A stretch of 40,004 nucleotides of DNA from positions 1-40,004 of the forward strand of contig JBJEPE010000078.1 of NCBI GenBank assembly GCA_051881075.1. The letters are read 5' to 3'. The notes under the pieces are model-generated. The model saw only the letters and a program-made list of their open reading frames with translations, was not told where the DNA came from and made no database searches. Below are positions 1 to 7,751 of the stretch, piece by piece. The stretch's first letter is position 1. Each line of letters starts with the position of its first letter. The position numbers and the translations under genes are program-made. Origin of the DNA: RUG14223 sp051881075 (GTDB lineage: Bacteria; Bacillota; Clostridia; Oscillospirales; Acutalibacteraceae).

Positions 1-418
1 AGATGCTTATAACTCCGTAAACGAAACGGGCTATGGCATAGTAATGCCAACTATGGATGAGTTATCACTCGAAGAGCCGGAAATAATACACCAAGGCGGT
101 CGCTACGGCATAAGACTTAGAGCATCGGCACCAAGCGTACACATGATAAAAACAAGAATAACTACTGAGGTTACACCGATAGTAGGCTCAGAGCAACAGT
201 CTGAGGATCTTGTAATGTATCTGCTCAAGGAATTTGAAGAAAATCCAAAGAAGCTTTGGGAGTCAAACATCTTTGGTAAGTCCTTGCATGAGCTTGTCAA
301 TGAGGGCTTGCACAATAAGCTGTACCGTATGCCTACAGACGCACGAACAAAGCTGACAGAAACCATTGAGCGAATTATCAATGACGGCTGTAACGGTCTT
401 ATCTGTATAATCCTCTGA
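1..418 (+). CDS. spoIVA: Stage IV sporulation protein A, C-terminal part (5' end outside window)
   Basis: SpoIVA is the ATPase that polymerises on the forespore outer membrane and forms the basement layer for spore coat assembly. The reading frame is open from base 2 through the window edge, so this is the last ~138 residues of a ~490-residue protein. The visible part contains the conserved stretches GYGIVMPTMDEL, EEPEIIHQGGRYGIRL, SAPSVHMI, ESNIFGKSLHELVNEGL and the family's hydrophobic end GLICIIL, recognised from memory of SpoIVA C-termini. The N-terminal Walker motifs are upstream and cannot be checked. It ends with TGA and is followed by a hairpin. Its presence argues that the organism belongs to an endospore-forming lineage. 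Confidence 0.93.
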   Translation, partial: DAYNSVNETGYGIVMPTMDELSLEEPEIIHQGGRYGIRLRASAPSVHMIKTRITTEVTPIVGSEQQSEDLVMYLLKEFEENPKKLWESNIFGKSLHELVNEGLHNKLYRMPTDARTKLTETIERIINDGCNGLICIIL

Positions 419-465
419 CATTACTATTTTTAGTTTATTAAAAATTAAACCCGACAACGTCAAAA

Positions 466-507
466 AGCTCGCTGTACTGCTTCATCCCGTAAGCAACACA
501 GCGAGCT
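466..507 (+). terminator. Hairpin after spoIVA, probable terminator
   Basis: Arms 466-482 and 491-507 pair as AGCTCGCTGT with ACAGCGAGCT (10 bp), a 2x2 AC/AC internal loop, then TGCTT with AAGCA around an 8-nt loop. On the plus strand the following tract (GTATTTATATT) is only weakly T-rich. On the minus strand the stem is followed by TTTTT, so the hairpin could act in either direction. Position 48 nt after the spoIVA stop favours a role in ending that transcript. Confidence 0.6.
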
Positions 508-784
508 GTATTTATATTAACGAAAGGGAAAATTTGATTATAGGTTTAGCATTCTATACATTTTTATTCTACAAGTTCATCACCGGGGATATTTCACCAA
601 AACCTGCATCTTTCATTATATGATCCTATTCAGAGAAGTAATTTATACCAAAAGCTTAAATTATATCTAAAAAACGCCTATTCAGCATATAAAGCTATAC
701 GACTTTACAAAAGCAAATCCCGGAATATATGCGGTTTTTCAAACACAAACGAGAATTTTTTTAAAAAATATAAATGTATAAAAA
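508..784. other. Gene-poor intergenic stretch
   Basis: About 280 bases of AT-rich DNA between the spoIVA hairpin and the terminator of the XRE gene. I see no convincing gene, tRNA or repeat. The only coding-like trace is a 15-codon minus-strand frame at 569-616 with a possible ribosome binding site, treated under findings. Confidence 0.5.
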
Positions 785-824
785 AAGACCTGTGAATAGG
801 TAAACAATCCTATCCACAGGTCTT
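785..824 (-). terminator. Intrinsic terminator of the XRE regulator gene
   Basis: Arms 785-800 and 809-824 form a 16-bp stem with one mismatch (AAGACCTGTG pairs perfectly with CACAGGTCTT) and an 8-nt loop. Read on the minus strand the stem is followed directly by TTTTTATAC, a good U-tract. It lies 12 nt after the stop of the gene at 837-1097. Confidence 0.85.
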
Positions 825-836
825 ATATTATGTTAA

Positions 837-1097
837 TTATGCGTTTATGTTGCTTTCTCTGCCAAGCAGATAGTCAACGGAAACACCCAAAATATCAGCA
901 AGCGCAACAAGCTCTATATCGGTAACAAACCTTATCTGTCCCTCCAGCTTAGATAAACCTGATGAGTTCATATCTACACCGTTTACCTGTAAATGTGCGA
1001 GCAATTCTTTTTGCTTCATGCCCTTTCTCTTACGTACTTGCTCTACCCTTGCCCCTATTAAATTTCTATCACCTAAAGATTGCTTACGCAGTCTCAT
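837..1097 (-). CDS. Small XRE-family helix-turn-helix regulator
   Basis: An 86-residue predicted DNA-binding protein with one Cro/C1-type helix-turn-helix domain filling most of its length. The pattern RVEQVRKRKGMKQKELLAHL, then SSGLSKLEG (recognition helix) and IELVALADILGVSVDYLLGR, is typical of XRE regulators. I chose the ATG at 1097 because GGAGG sits 7 nt upstream; the longer frame starting with GTG at 1115 has no such site. No effector domain is present, so its target and signal cannot be read from the sequence. It follows lysA by 39 nt in the same direction and ends in a strong terminator, so it may be the last gene of the lon-engB-lysA unit. There is no neighbouring toxin-like gene, so a toxin-antitoxin role is not supported. 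Confidence 0.85.
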   Translation of the reverse strand: MRLRKQSLGDRNLIGARVEQVRKRKGMKQKELLAHLQVNGVDMNSSGLSKLEGQIRFVTDIELVALADILGVSVDYLLGRESNINA

Positions 1098-1136
1098 AAA
1101 TAAGCCTCCAAACACTCATTTTATAAAAATCTGTAA

Positions 1137-2444
1137 TTAAATATCGTTTCTGAGGATATCTTCATATGTTTCACGCTTAATAATAAGTCTGTCTACTCCG
1201 TCTTTTACCATTACCATTGCAGGACGTGGAAGCCTGTTGTAATTTGATGACATTGAGTAATTATATGCACCGGTTGAGAGTACTGCTAATATATCGCCAA
1301 TCTGTACATCCTGAATTTTTGTATTTTCTTGTATCAGATCGCCGCTCTCGCAACATTTACCGGCTATAGTTACAACACTTTCTGCCGTTTTATCTGCCTT
1401 ATTGGCTACTACAGCAGTATAATCGGACTGATACATAGCGTATCTTATGTTATCTCCAATGCCGCCGTCTATAGAAACATATGTCCGAACATTCGGAATA
1501 TTCTTTATGCCGCCTACAGTGTACAGAGTAATTCCCGCCTCGCCTACTATTGATCTGCCGGGTTCAATGTAGATATACGGTACAGGCAAATCATATTGTT
1601 TTGCTCTGCTTATAATAGCCTTTGAAACCTCCGCTATATAATTATCGTAGTCAGTCGGGTTATCGGTATCTACATACTTTATACCGAATCCGCCTCCAAG
1701 GTTAAGCTCGGCAACCGTTACGCCGTATTTATCACGTATATCTTTTATAAAGTCCATCATTACCTCTGCGGCATGAACAAACGGGTCTATATCAAAGATT
1801 TGTGATCCTATGTGGCAATGAAACTCCTTTAAATCAATATGCGGACATTTCAAAGTTTCTTCAATTATTCTGTAAGCCTCGCCGTTCTCTATAGCAAAAC
1901 CAAACTTGCAGTCTATTTGTCCTGTTTTAATAAAATTATGTGTATGCGCATCTATGCCGGGGGTAATTCTTATAGATACGCTTACTCTTGTATCAAGCTT
2001 TGCGCATATGTTTTCAATAATAGCAAGCTCGTTTTCATTATCAATAACTATCTTTCCTACACCTGACTTAATAGCATATTCTATCTCATCATAGGTTTTG
2101 TTATTTCCGTGGAAATGAATTTTATCAGCAGGAAAGTCTACGCTAAGCGCCGTATAAAGCTCTCCGCCTGAAACTACGTCAAGTCCCATACCAAGCCTTT
2201 TCATAATTCGGCAAAGCTCTTTACAGCATAATGCCTTGCTTGCATACATAGGCATTCCTTTACCCGAATAATACTTTTTAAAAGAATTTAAAAATTCGTT
2301 ACATACACTTTCTACCTTGCCTTCATCAACTACATAAAGCGGTGTACCGTACTTAGCGGCAAGCTCTACGGTATCACAACCTCCTATTGCAAGGTGTCCT
2401 CTGTCATTAACATTCAAACTCTTATTGTCATACATTTCAACCAT
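1137..2444 (-). CDS. lysA: Diaminopimelate decarboxylase
   Basis: Catalyses the last step of lysine synthesis, decarboxylating meso-diaminopimelate to L-lysine with pyridoxal phosphate. At 435 residues it has normal family length. Fold-type III alanine-racemase-like barrel features are visible: the PLP lysine in MYASKAL (Lys70), HIGSQ (211-215), the phosphate-binding GGGFG (250-254), EPGR (294-297), and CESGD (365-369) with the substrate-binding cysteine and catalytic residues from the partner subunit. The start is uncertain between the ATG at 2444 and the ATG three codons later; neither has a strong Shine-Dalgarno. It lies 16 nt after engB in the same direction, so co-transcription is likely. 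No lysine riboswitch is visible upstream. Confidence 0.95.
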   Translation of the reverse strand: MVEMYDNKSLNVNDRGHLAIGGCDTVELAAKYGTPLYVVDEGKVESVCNEFLNSFKKYYSGKGMPMYASKALCCKELCRIMKRLGMGLDVVSGGELYTALSVDFPADKIHFHGNNKTYDEIEYAIKSGVGKIVIDNENELAIIENICAKLDTRVSVSIRITPGIDAHTHNFIKTGQIDCKFGFAIENGEAYRIIEETLKCPHIDLKEFHCHIGSQIFDIDPFVHAAEVMMDFIKDIRDKYGVTVAELNLGGGFGIKYVDTDNPTDYDNYIAEVSKAIISRAKQYDLPVPYIYIEPGRSIVGEAGITLYTVGGIKNIPNVRTYVSIDGGIGDNIRYAMYQSDYTAVVANKADKTAESVVTIAGKCCESGDLIQENTKIQDVQIGDILAVLSTGAYNYSMSSNYNRLPRPAMVMVKDGVDRLIIKRETYEDILRNDI

Positions 2445-2460
2445 CCCAAACTATGTAAAA

Positions 2461-3039
2461 TTATATTCTTGACATAATTTCTTCCCGTATTTCTTCTGCT
2501 CCTGAACCATTAAGAGCAGAAAACGGAAACACCTTAACGCCATTATAGACTGAAAATAAATTATTAAAATATTCAAGCTGTTTTGAAAGCTGAGTTTTCT
2601 TTAGCTTATCTGTTTTAGTAAGAACAATAGCAAACGGCAAATTCATGCTGTATAGATAATCAAGCATTTGTCTGTCATTCACTGTTGGATCATGTCTTAC
2701 GTCTATTATCTGTATCACAAGGGCAAAGTTTCTGTCCTGACCCAAATAGCCTTCAACAAGCTCTGCCCAACGCAGCTTTTCTGACTGTGATACCTTAGCA
2801 TAACCGTAGCCCGGCAGATCAACGAGCTTAAATTCCTTTAAATCATAGAAATTGATTGTTGCGGTTTTACCCGGAGTAGCGCTTACTCTTGCAAGCGACT
2901 TACGGTTTACAAGCTTATTGATAAGTGATGACTTACCTACATTAGATCTTCCCGAAAAAACTACCTCGGGTAATGTTGAACTTGGAATTTGACTTGCTTT
3001 ACCGAAAGCAAACTCAAACTCTGCCTGTTGAAATCCCAT
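2461..3039 (-). CDS. engB: Ribosome biogenesis GTPase EngB/YsxC
   Basis: TRAFAC-class GTPase, 192 residues, involved in late assembly of the 50S ribosomal subunit. Motifs in order: G1 GRSNVGKSS (30-38), a G2-region threonine near TPGKT, G3 DLPGYGYA (74-81), G4 TKTDK (141-145) and G5 SAL (174-176). It starts 42 nt after the lon stop. The order lon-engB matches the arrangement in Bacillus and many Clostridia, where ysxC follows lonA. Family membership is secure; the ribosome role is known from the family, not from this sequence. Confidence 0.95.
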   Translation of the reverse strand: MGFQQAEFEFAFGKASQIPSSTLPEVVFSGRSNVGKSSLINKLVNRKSLARVSATPGKTATINFYDLKEFKLVDLPGYGYAKVSQSEKLRWAELVEGYLGQDRNFALVIQIIDVRHDPTVNDRQMLDYLYSMNLPFAIVLTKTDKLKKTQLSKQLEYFNNLFSVYNGVKVFPFSALNGSGAEEIREEIMSRI

Positions 3040-3081
3040 ATATTACACCTCTTTTAAGGCATTCATTTATTGATTATTAAT

Positions 3082-5490
3082 TTAATTAGTACGCATAACA
3101 TCCGTAGATTTATGCTGCTTTTCGGCAATAATCGAGGCTACCGGCATATTATCGTCAGTAACTACTCTTTTAATAGCTAAATCGGCAACCTGAGTAAAAT
3201 TGCTGACAGGTACAAACTCTATGGCTTCCTTTACCTTAGGATCGACCTCTTCAAGGTCAGATAGGTTATCAGCCGGTATAATTACCCTCTTAATACCGTA
3301 ACGGTACGCCGCCATTGTTTTTTCTTTAAGCCCACCTATAGGTAAGACCCTGCCACGCAAGGTGATTTCGCCTGTCATGGCTGTATATCGGTCAACAGGT
3401 GAGTTTGACAACGCCGAAAGTATGGCGGTTGCCATAGTAATGCCTGCTGACGGGCCATCCTTAGGAACTGCACCCTCAGGCGCATGGATGTGGATATCTT
3501 TATTTTTATAGAAATCAGCGTCAACTCCGAAGTCTTGTGCGTTACTGCGTATGCAGGTTATAGCTGCGTGAGCCGACTCCTTCATCACATCACCAAGATT
3601 ACCCGTAAGCTCTATTTTACCTGTGCCGTCCATAACGGCAACTTCTACAGGCAATACCTCTCCACCTACGCTTGTCCACGCAAGGCCTGTAACAACGCCT
3701 ATCTCATCGTTTTCGCTTACACTTTCGTCCTTATATTTACGTGCACCCAAATATGACTGAACATCTGCCGCATTTATGGTAAATTTAGAGGTATTATCGG
3801 AAAGCAGCTTTAACGCAACCTTAGCAAAAAGCACTTGTATAGTACGTTCCAGATTTCTGACGCCTGCTTCTCTTACATATCCGTCAATAAGTGCATATAT
3901 TGCATCATCCTTAAGCTTACATATACTTGCAGTAAGTCCTGCGTTTTTAAGTTGCTTAGGAATAAGATGCTTTTTGGCTATATGGAACTTTTCCTCTCTT
4001 GTATAGCTTGCAAGTGAGATAAGCTCCATTCTGTCAAGCAACGGTGCCGGTATTGCAGAAGCGTCGTTTGCGGTAGTTATAAACATTACATTACTGAGGT
4101 CAAAGGGCAAATCAATATAGTGGTCATGGAAAGAATTGTTCTGCTCACTGTCAAGTACCTCAAGCAAAGCAGATGTGGGATCACCCTTTATATCATTGCC
4201 AAGCTTGTCAACCTCGTCAAGTATTATAAGCGGATTCATACTTTTTGCTTTCTTTACAGCCGCCATTATTCTACCCGGCATTGCACCGATATATGTACGT
4301 CTGTGACCGCGTATCTCTGCCTCGTCACGTATTCCGCCGAGTGCTATTCGCTCGGTTTTACGGTTAATTGCTTTGCCGATAGAACGTGCAATAGACGTTT
4401 TACCTACGCCCGGAGGCCCTACAAGGCAAATTATCTGTCCGTGGGCTTCAGGTGAAAGCTTACGCACCGCAAGTAGCTCTAAAATTCTCTCCTTGACCTT
4501 ATCAAGACCGTAATGATCTTTATCAAGAGATTTTTTTACTTTTTCTATATCTATCTTTTCCTTAGTAAACTTATTCCACGGCAATTCAAGACAACTGTCA
4601 AGATATGTACGGATAACGTTGCCCTCCTGTGCGCCGAAAGGAAGCTTCTCAAGCTTGGCGGCCTCTTTCATCAGGGTTTCCGTTATTTCTTCGCTTAAAT
4701 TAAGCTTGGCTATTTTTTCTCTGTATTCAAAAGATTCAAACTCAGGGTCATCATCCATTCCAAGCTCTTCCTGAATAACTCTCATCTGTTCACGCAGATA
4801 ATATTCACGCTGATTTTTATCAATTCGTTCTTTTGTTTTTTGATTTACCGTACTTTCAAGCTCTATTATCTGTATTTCTTCCGAAAGCAACTCAATCAGC
4901 TTTTCAAGCCTTGATACAGGATTAATCATCTCAAGTACAGCCTGCTTTTTTGCAAAATCAATGAGCAAATTAGCCGCCATATAGTCAGCAAGTCTGCCGG
5001 CATCCTTACAGTTAGCTATCTTTTCAAGCATATCCTTAGGCATCTTTGGTACAAGCGCAACATACTCAGCAAACACCTGCTTAGCCGCCCTTAATGCGGC
5101 ATTGGCCTTAGGAGAATCCGAGCTTCTCTCATCTATACAGCTTACAGATGCAGTGAAGAAATCTTTATCGGAAACCTCCTCCACTATACCGGCTCGGTAA
5201 ATCCCCTCTACCATAACACGCATTATATTACCCGGTTGTTTTAAAACCTGCTTTATCTCGGCTAATACGCCTATTCTGTAAATATCATTAAAGCCCGGAT
5301 CGGTTACTTCTGCGTCACGCTGTGCTACCAAAAAAATAAGTCTGTTCTGATCCATAGCGGCATTTAATGCGTTTACTGATTTTTCTCTGCCTACATCAAA
5401 ATGTAACGTAGCATCCGGAAAAAGTACTATTCCCCTTAACGCAAGCATAGGTACTGTCATAATATTGTCATCCGGAGTAATCATACACAT
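3082..5490 (-). CDS. lon: ATP-dependent protease LonA
   Basis: Cytosolic ATP-dependent serine protease degrading misfolded and regulatory proteins, 802 residues as expected for LonA. Domains: N-terminal substrate-binding LON domain (about 10-200), a coiled helical region (200-290), AAA+ module with Walker A GPPGVGKT (358-365) and Walker B LIILDEVDK (421-429), and the C-terminal protease domain with the catalytic dyad Ser681 (DGPSAG) and Lys724 (GGLKEK). The start ATG at 5490 has AAGGGTG 5 nt upstream. It lies in the block clpP-clpX-lon-engB. The 157-nt gap to clpX holds several dyads (see separate entries). No CtsR or CIRCE site is recognisable. Confidence 0.97.
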   Translation of the reverse strand: MCMITPDDNIMTVPMLALRGIVLFPDATLHFDVGREKSVNALNAAMDQNRLIFLVAQRDAEVTDPGFNDIYRIGVLAEIKQVLKQPGNIMRVMVEGIYRAGIVEEVSDKDFFTASVSCIDERSSDSPKANAALRAAKQVFAEYVALVPKMPKDMLEKIANCKDAGRLADYMAANLLIDFAKKQAVLEMINPVSRLEKLIELLSEEIQIIELESTVNQKTKERIDKNQREYYLREQMRVIQEELGMDDDPEFESFEYREKIAKLNLSEEITETLMKEAAKLEKLPFGAQEGNVIRTYLDSCLELPWNKFTKEKIDIEKVKKSLDKDHYGLDKVKERILELLAVRKLSPEAHGQIICLVGPPGVGKTSIARSIGKAINRKTERIALGGIRDEAEIRGHRRTYIGAMPGRIMAAVKKAKSMNPLIILDEVDKLGNDIKGDPTSALLEVLDSEQNNSFHDHYIDLPFDLSNVMFITTANDASAIPAPLLDRMELISLASYTREEKFHIAKKHLIPKQLKNAGLTASICKLKDDAIYALIDGYVREAGVRNLERTIQVLFAKVALKLLSDNTSKFTINAADVQSYLGARKYKDESVSENDEIGVVTGLAWTSVGGEVLPVEVAVMDGTGKIELTGNLGDVMKESAHAAITCIRSNAQDFGVDADFYKNKDIHIHAPEGAVPKDGPSAGITMATAILSALSNSPVDRYTAMTGEITLRGRVLPIGGLKEKTMAAYRYGIKRVIIPADNLSDLEEVDPKVKEAIEFVPVSNFTQVADLAIKRVVTDDNMPVASIIAEKQHKSTDVMRTN

Positions 5491-5520
5491 ACTATCACCC
5501 TTCTTTCAAGTAAAATACAC

Positions 5521-5535
5521 TTGACACAATGTCAA
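5521..5535. promoter_or_regulatory. Short palindrome upstream of lon
   Basis: TTGACA-CAA-TGTCAA, two 6-bp arms around 3 nt, 31 nt upstream of the lon start. It could be an operator half-overlapping the lon control region. On the minus strand TTGACA looks like a -35 box, but no good -10 follows at the right distance. Confidence 0.3.
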
Positions 5536-5544
5536 ACAAAACGT

Positions 5545-5588
5545 CGTTTATGAAAACGCACATTAAAATTTATGCACTTTCATAAACG
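5545..5588. promoter_or_regulatory. Imperfect dyad between clpX and lon
   Basis: CGTTTATGAAA (5545-5555) pairs perfectly with TTTCATAAACG (5578-5588); the 22-nt interior contains further short complementary stretches (GCA/TGC). It is not followed by a T-tract on either strand, so it is more likely a regulatory or mRNA-processing structure than a terminator. Confidence 0.35.
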
Positions 5589-5596
5589 GCATTTAA

Positions 5597-5631
5597 GCAC
5601 CCGGCGACTTAAATTAAGTCGCAACAGGTGC
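5597..5631 (-). terminator. Hairpin after clpX, possible weak terminator
   Basis: GCGACTTAAATTAAGTCGC (5604-5622) is a perfect odd palindrome, enclosed by a second pairing of GCACC (5597-5601) with GGTGC (5627-5631). It begins 17 nt after the clpX stop on the minus strand. The tract after the stem (TTAAATG) is poor in T, so termination would be partial; it may instead stabilise the clpX 3' end. Confidence 0.45.
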
Positions 5632-5647
5632 ATATACTCTGATTTAG

Positions 5648-6991
5648 TCAGCCGGCAACATTACTTTTACGTGTTCGCGGCTTTTTTTCGGTGGTCGGTT
5701 TATTAACGTTGATTTTAACAGACTTTCGGTGCGGATCTCTGAATATCTGAGGCTGTGCATGGTCATTCACTGCCTTCTCTGTTATCACTATCTTTTCTAT
5801 AGTATGATCCGACGGTGATTCAAACATAAGATCCGTAAGAATACTCTCCATAATTGAGCGAAGTCCTCTTGCACCGGTGTTTCTGTCAAGTGCCTGCTGA
5901 GCTATAGCCTGCAACGCCTCAGGTTCAAATTCAAGCTCTATATTATCAAGCTCAAATAACCTTTTATACTGCTTAACAAGTGAGTTTTTAGGTTCTGTCA
6001 AAATCTTTATAAGCGCCTCTTTATCAAGCCCGGAAAGCGCTGTAACAACAGGTAAACGTCCCACAAGCTCTGGTATAAGTCCGTACTTGATAAGATCCTG
6101 CTGTGTTACCTTGCTCATCCAATCAGTAGTGCTAAGCTCCGACTTATCCTTTACATCAGCACCAAATCCCAGTGCAGATGAGCCAATACGCCGCTCAACA
6201 TTTTTATTTATTCCGTCAAATGCGCCGCCGCAAATAAACAGTACCTTAGAGGTATCTATCTGCAAAAACTCCTGATGCGGATGCTTTCTGCCACCCTGCG
6301 GAGGAACATTTGCTACTGTACCCTCAAGTATCTTAAGAAGTGCCTGCTGTACGCCCTCACCGCTTACATCTCTGGTAATTGAAGGATTCTCTGACTTTCT
6401 GGCAATTTTGTCTATTTCATCAACATAGATTATGCCGCGTTCTGCTCTTTTAATATCATAATCAGCAGCTTGTATAAGGCGTAATAGTATATTTTCAACA
6501 TCTTCACCTACATATCCTGCTTCCGTTAATGTTGTAGCGTCGGCAATAGCAAACGGAACATCTATTATTTTTGCCAAAGTCTGCGCCATTAGTGTTTTGC
6601 CGACACCTGTAGGACCTAATAACAATATATTACTTTTATTAAGCTCTACATCACTTTTACCTTTATCGTTTATTCGCTTGTAATGATTATACACGGCCAC
6701 ACTCAGCGCCTTTTTGGCGTTATCCTGACCTATTATATATTCATCAAGCTTATTTTTGATATCAATAGGCTTCGGTAGCTCATCTGTGCTATCGGTTATA
6801 CGTGTAGAAACCTCTTTTACAGGCTCTGCCTCATCGCTGATTATAGACATACAAAGTGAAATACATTCATCACAAATATATACGCCCGGTCCCGCTACCA
6901 TACGACCTACAAAGTCGTGAGGCTTGCCGCAGAACGAGCAAAATATTTCTCTTTCGTTATCATCCTTATTAGGCATAAGTCCCGGTTTCAT
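5648..6991 (-). CDS. clpX: ATP-dependent Clp protease ATP-binding subunit ClpX
   Basis: AAA+ unfoldase that recognises substrates and feeds them to ClpP. The 447-residue product has the N-terminal zinc domain with Cys18, Cys21, Cys40 and Cys43, Walker A GPTGVGKT (126-133), the GYVG pore loop (159-162), Walker B GIIYVDEIDK (186-195), the RKH loop (235-237) and the ClpP-docking loop at 274-277, here LGFG rather than the more usual IGFG. The basic C-terminal tail (KKPRTRKSNVAG) is slightly longer than usual. The start is uncertain: the ATG at 6991 has AAGG abutting it and AGAAGA about 12 nt upstream, while an internal ATG at 6976 has only CGGGA. It follows clpP by 109 nt in the same direction. 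Confidence 0.96.
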   Translation of the reverse strand: MKPGLMPNKDDNEREIFCSFCGKPHDFVGRMVAGPGVYICDECISLCMSIISDEAEPVKEVSTRITDSTDELPKPIDIKNKLDEYIIGQDNAKKALSVAVYNHYKRINDKGKSDVELNKSNILLLGPTGVGKTLMAQTLAKIIDVPFAIADATTLTEAGYVGEDVENILLRLIQAADYDIKRAERGIIYVDEIDKIARKSENPSITRDVSGEGVQQALLKILEGTVANVPPQGGRKHPHQEFLQIDTSKVLFICGGAFDGINKNVERRIGSSALGFGADVKDKSELSTTDWMSKVTQQDLIKYGLIPELVGRLPVVTALSGLDKEALIKILTEPKNSLVKQYKRLFELDNIELEFEPEALQAIAQQALDRNTGARGLRSIMESILTDLMFESPSDHTIEKIVITEKAVNDHAQPQIFRDPHRKSVKINVNKPTTEKKPRTRKSNVAG

Positions 6992-7100
6992 CCTTTCAAA
7001 TAATCTTCTTTTATTTTAGAAAACTGTGCCCGCTAAATATGAGAATATCGGAGCCGTATCGGATATAAAATCCTAACGCACTCCGTATTACTCAACGGTT

Positions 7101-7682
7101 TTATCTGCTTGTAATTATCTTGTCGATTATTCCATACTCCAAAGCCTGCTGTGCCGTCATAAAGTTATCACGTTCTGTATCTCTTGCGATGACGTCATAC
7201 GGTTGACCTGTGTGCTGAGAAAGTATAGTATTAAGACGCTTTTTGGTTTGCAGAATATGATCTGCATGAATCATAATATCGGTTGCCTGACCCTGTGCAC
7301 CGCCGCTTGGCTGGTGGATCATTATATCACTGTTGGGCAGTGAAAAACGCTTACCCTTAGCACCTGCCGCAAGTAAAAACGCACCCATGCTGGCCGCCAT
7401 GCCCATGCAAATGGTAGAAACGTCACACTTAATGTACTGCATGGTATCATATATAGATAAACCTGCCGTAACTGAGCCGCCCGGACTGTTTATATACAGG
7501 CTTATATCCTTTGAGGGGTCCTGACCCTCAAGGTAAAGAAGCTGTGCAACTACCAAACTGGCTGTAGTGTTGTTTACCTCTTCGGTAAGCATTACAATTC
7601 TATCATTCAACAGTCTTGAGAAAATATCATAGGAGCGTTCTCCCCTACTTGTCTGCTCAAGGACATAAGGAACTAAACTCAT
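7101..7682 (-). CDS. clpP: ATP-dependent Clp protease proteolytic subunit ClpP
   Basis: Serine peptidase that forms the double-heptamer degradation chamber working with ClpX. I place the start at the ATG at 7682, which has GGAGGT 7 nt upstream; the longer frame would begin with the TTG overlapping that ribosome binding site. The product is then 193 residues, the standard length. The catalytic triad is visible: Ser98 in GMAASMGAF, His123 in MIHQPSGG and Asp172 in RDTERDNF. The oxyanion region NSPGGSV is at 65-71. It lies between tig and clpX, a common arrangement in Bacillota. Confidence 0.97.
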   Translation of the reverse strand: MSLVPYVLEQTSRGERSYDIFSRLLNDRIVMLTEEVNNTTASLVVAQLLYLEGQDPSKDISLYINSPGGSVTAGLSIYDTMQYIKCDVSTICMGMAASMGAFLLAAGAKGKRFSLPNSDIMIHQPSGGAQGQATDIMIHADHILQTKKRLNTILSQHTGQPYDVIARDTERDNFMTAQQALEYGIIDKIITSR

Positions 7683-7695
7683 TATAATTACCTCC

Positions 7696-7712
7696 AATAA
7701 TAACTTATTATT
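7696..7712. promoter_or_regulatory. AT-rich palindrome next to the clpP ribosome binding site
   Basis: AATAATAA-C-TTATTATT is a perfect 17-nt odd palindrome directly upstream of the GGAGG of clpP. As RNA it would be a weak AU stem; as DNA it could be an operator. Functional meaning is unproven. Confidence 0.25.
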
Positions 7713-7751
7713 ACCGTGTTTATATAGGATTAATCATTGCAAATAAAATTA

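Noticed and set aside
837..1097. Antitoxin half of a toxin-antitoxin pair
   Set aside because: There is no small partner gene on either side; lysA precedes it and a terminator follows.
7021..7751. CtsR or CIRCE (HrcA) operators in the clp region
   Set aside because: I looked for the CtsR heptad repeat and for TTAGCACTC/GAGTGCTAA around tig, clpP, clpX and lon and found neither.
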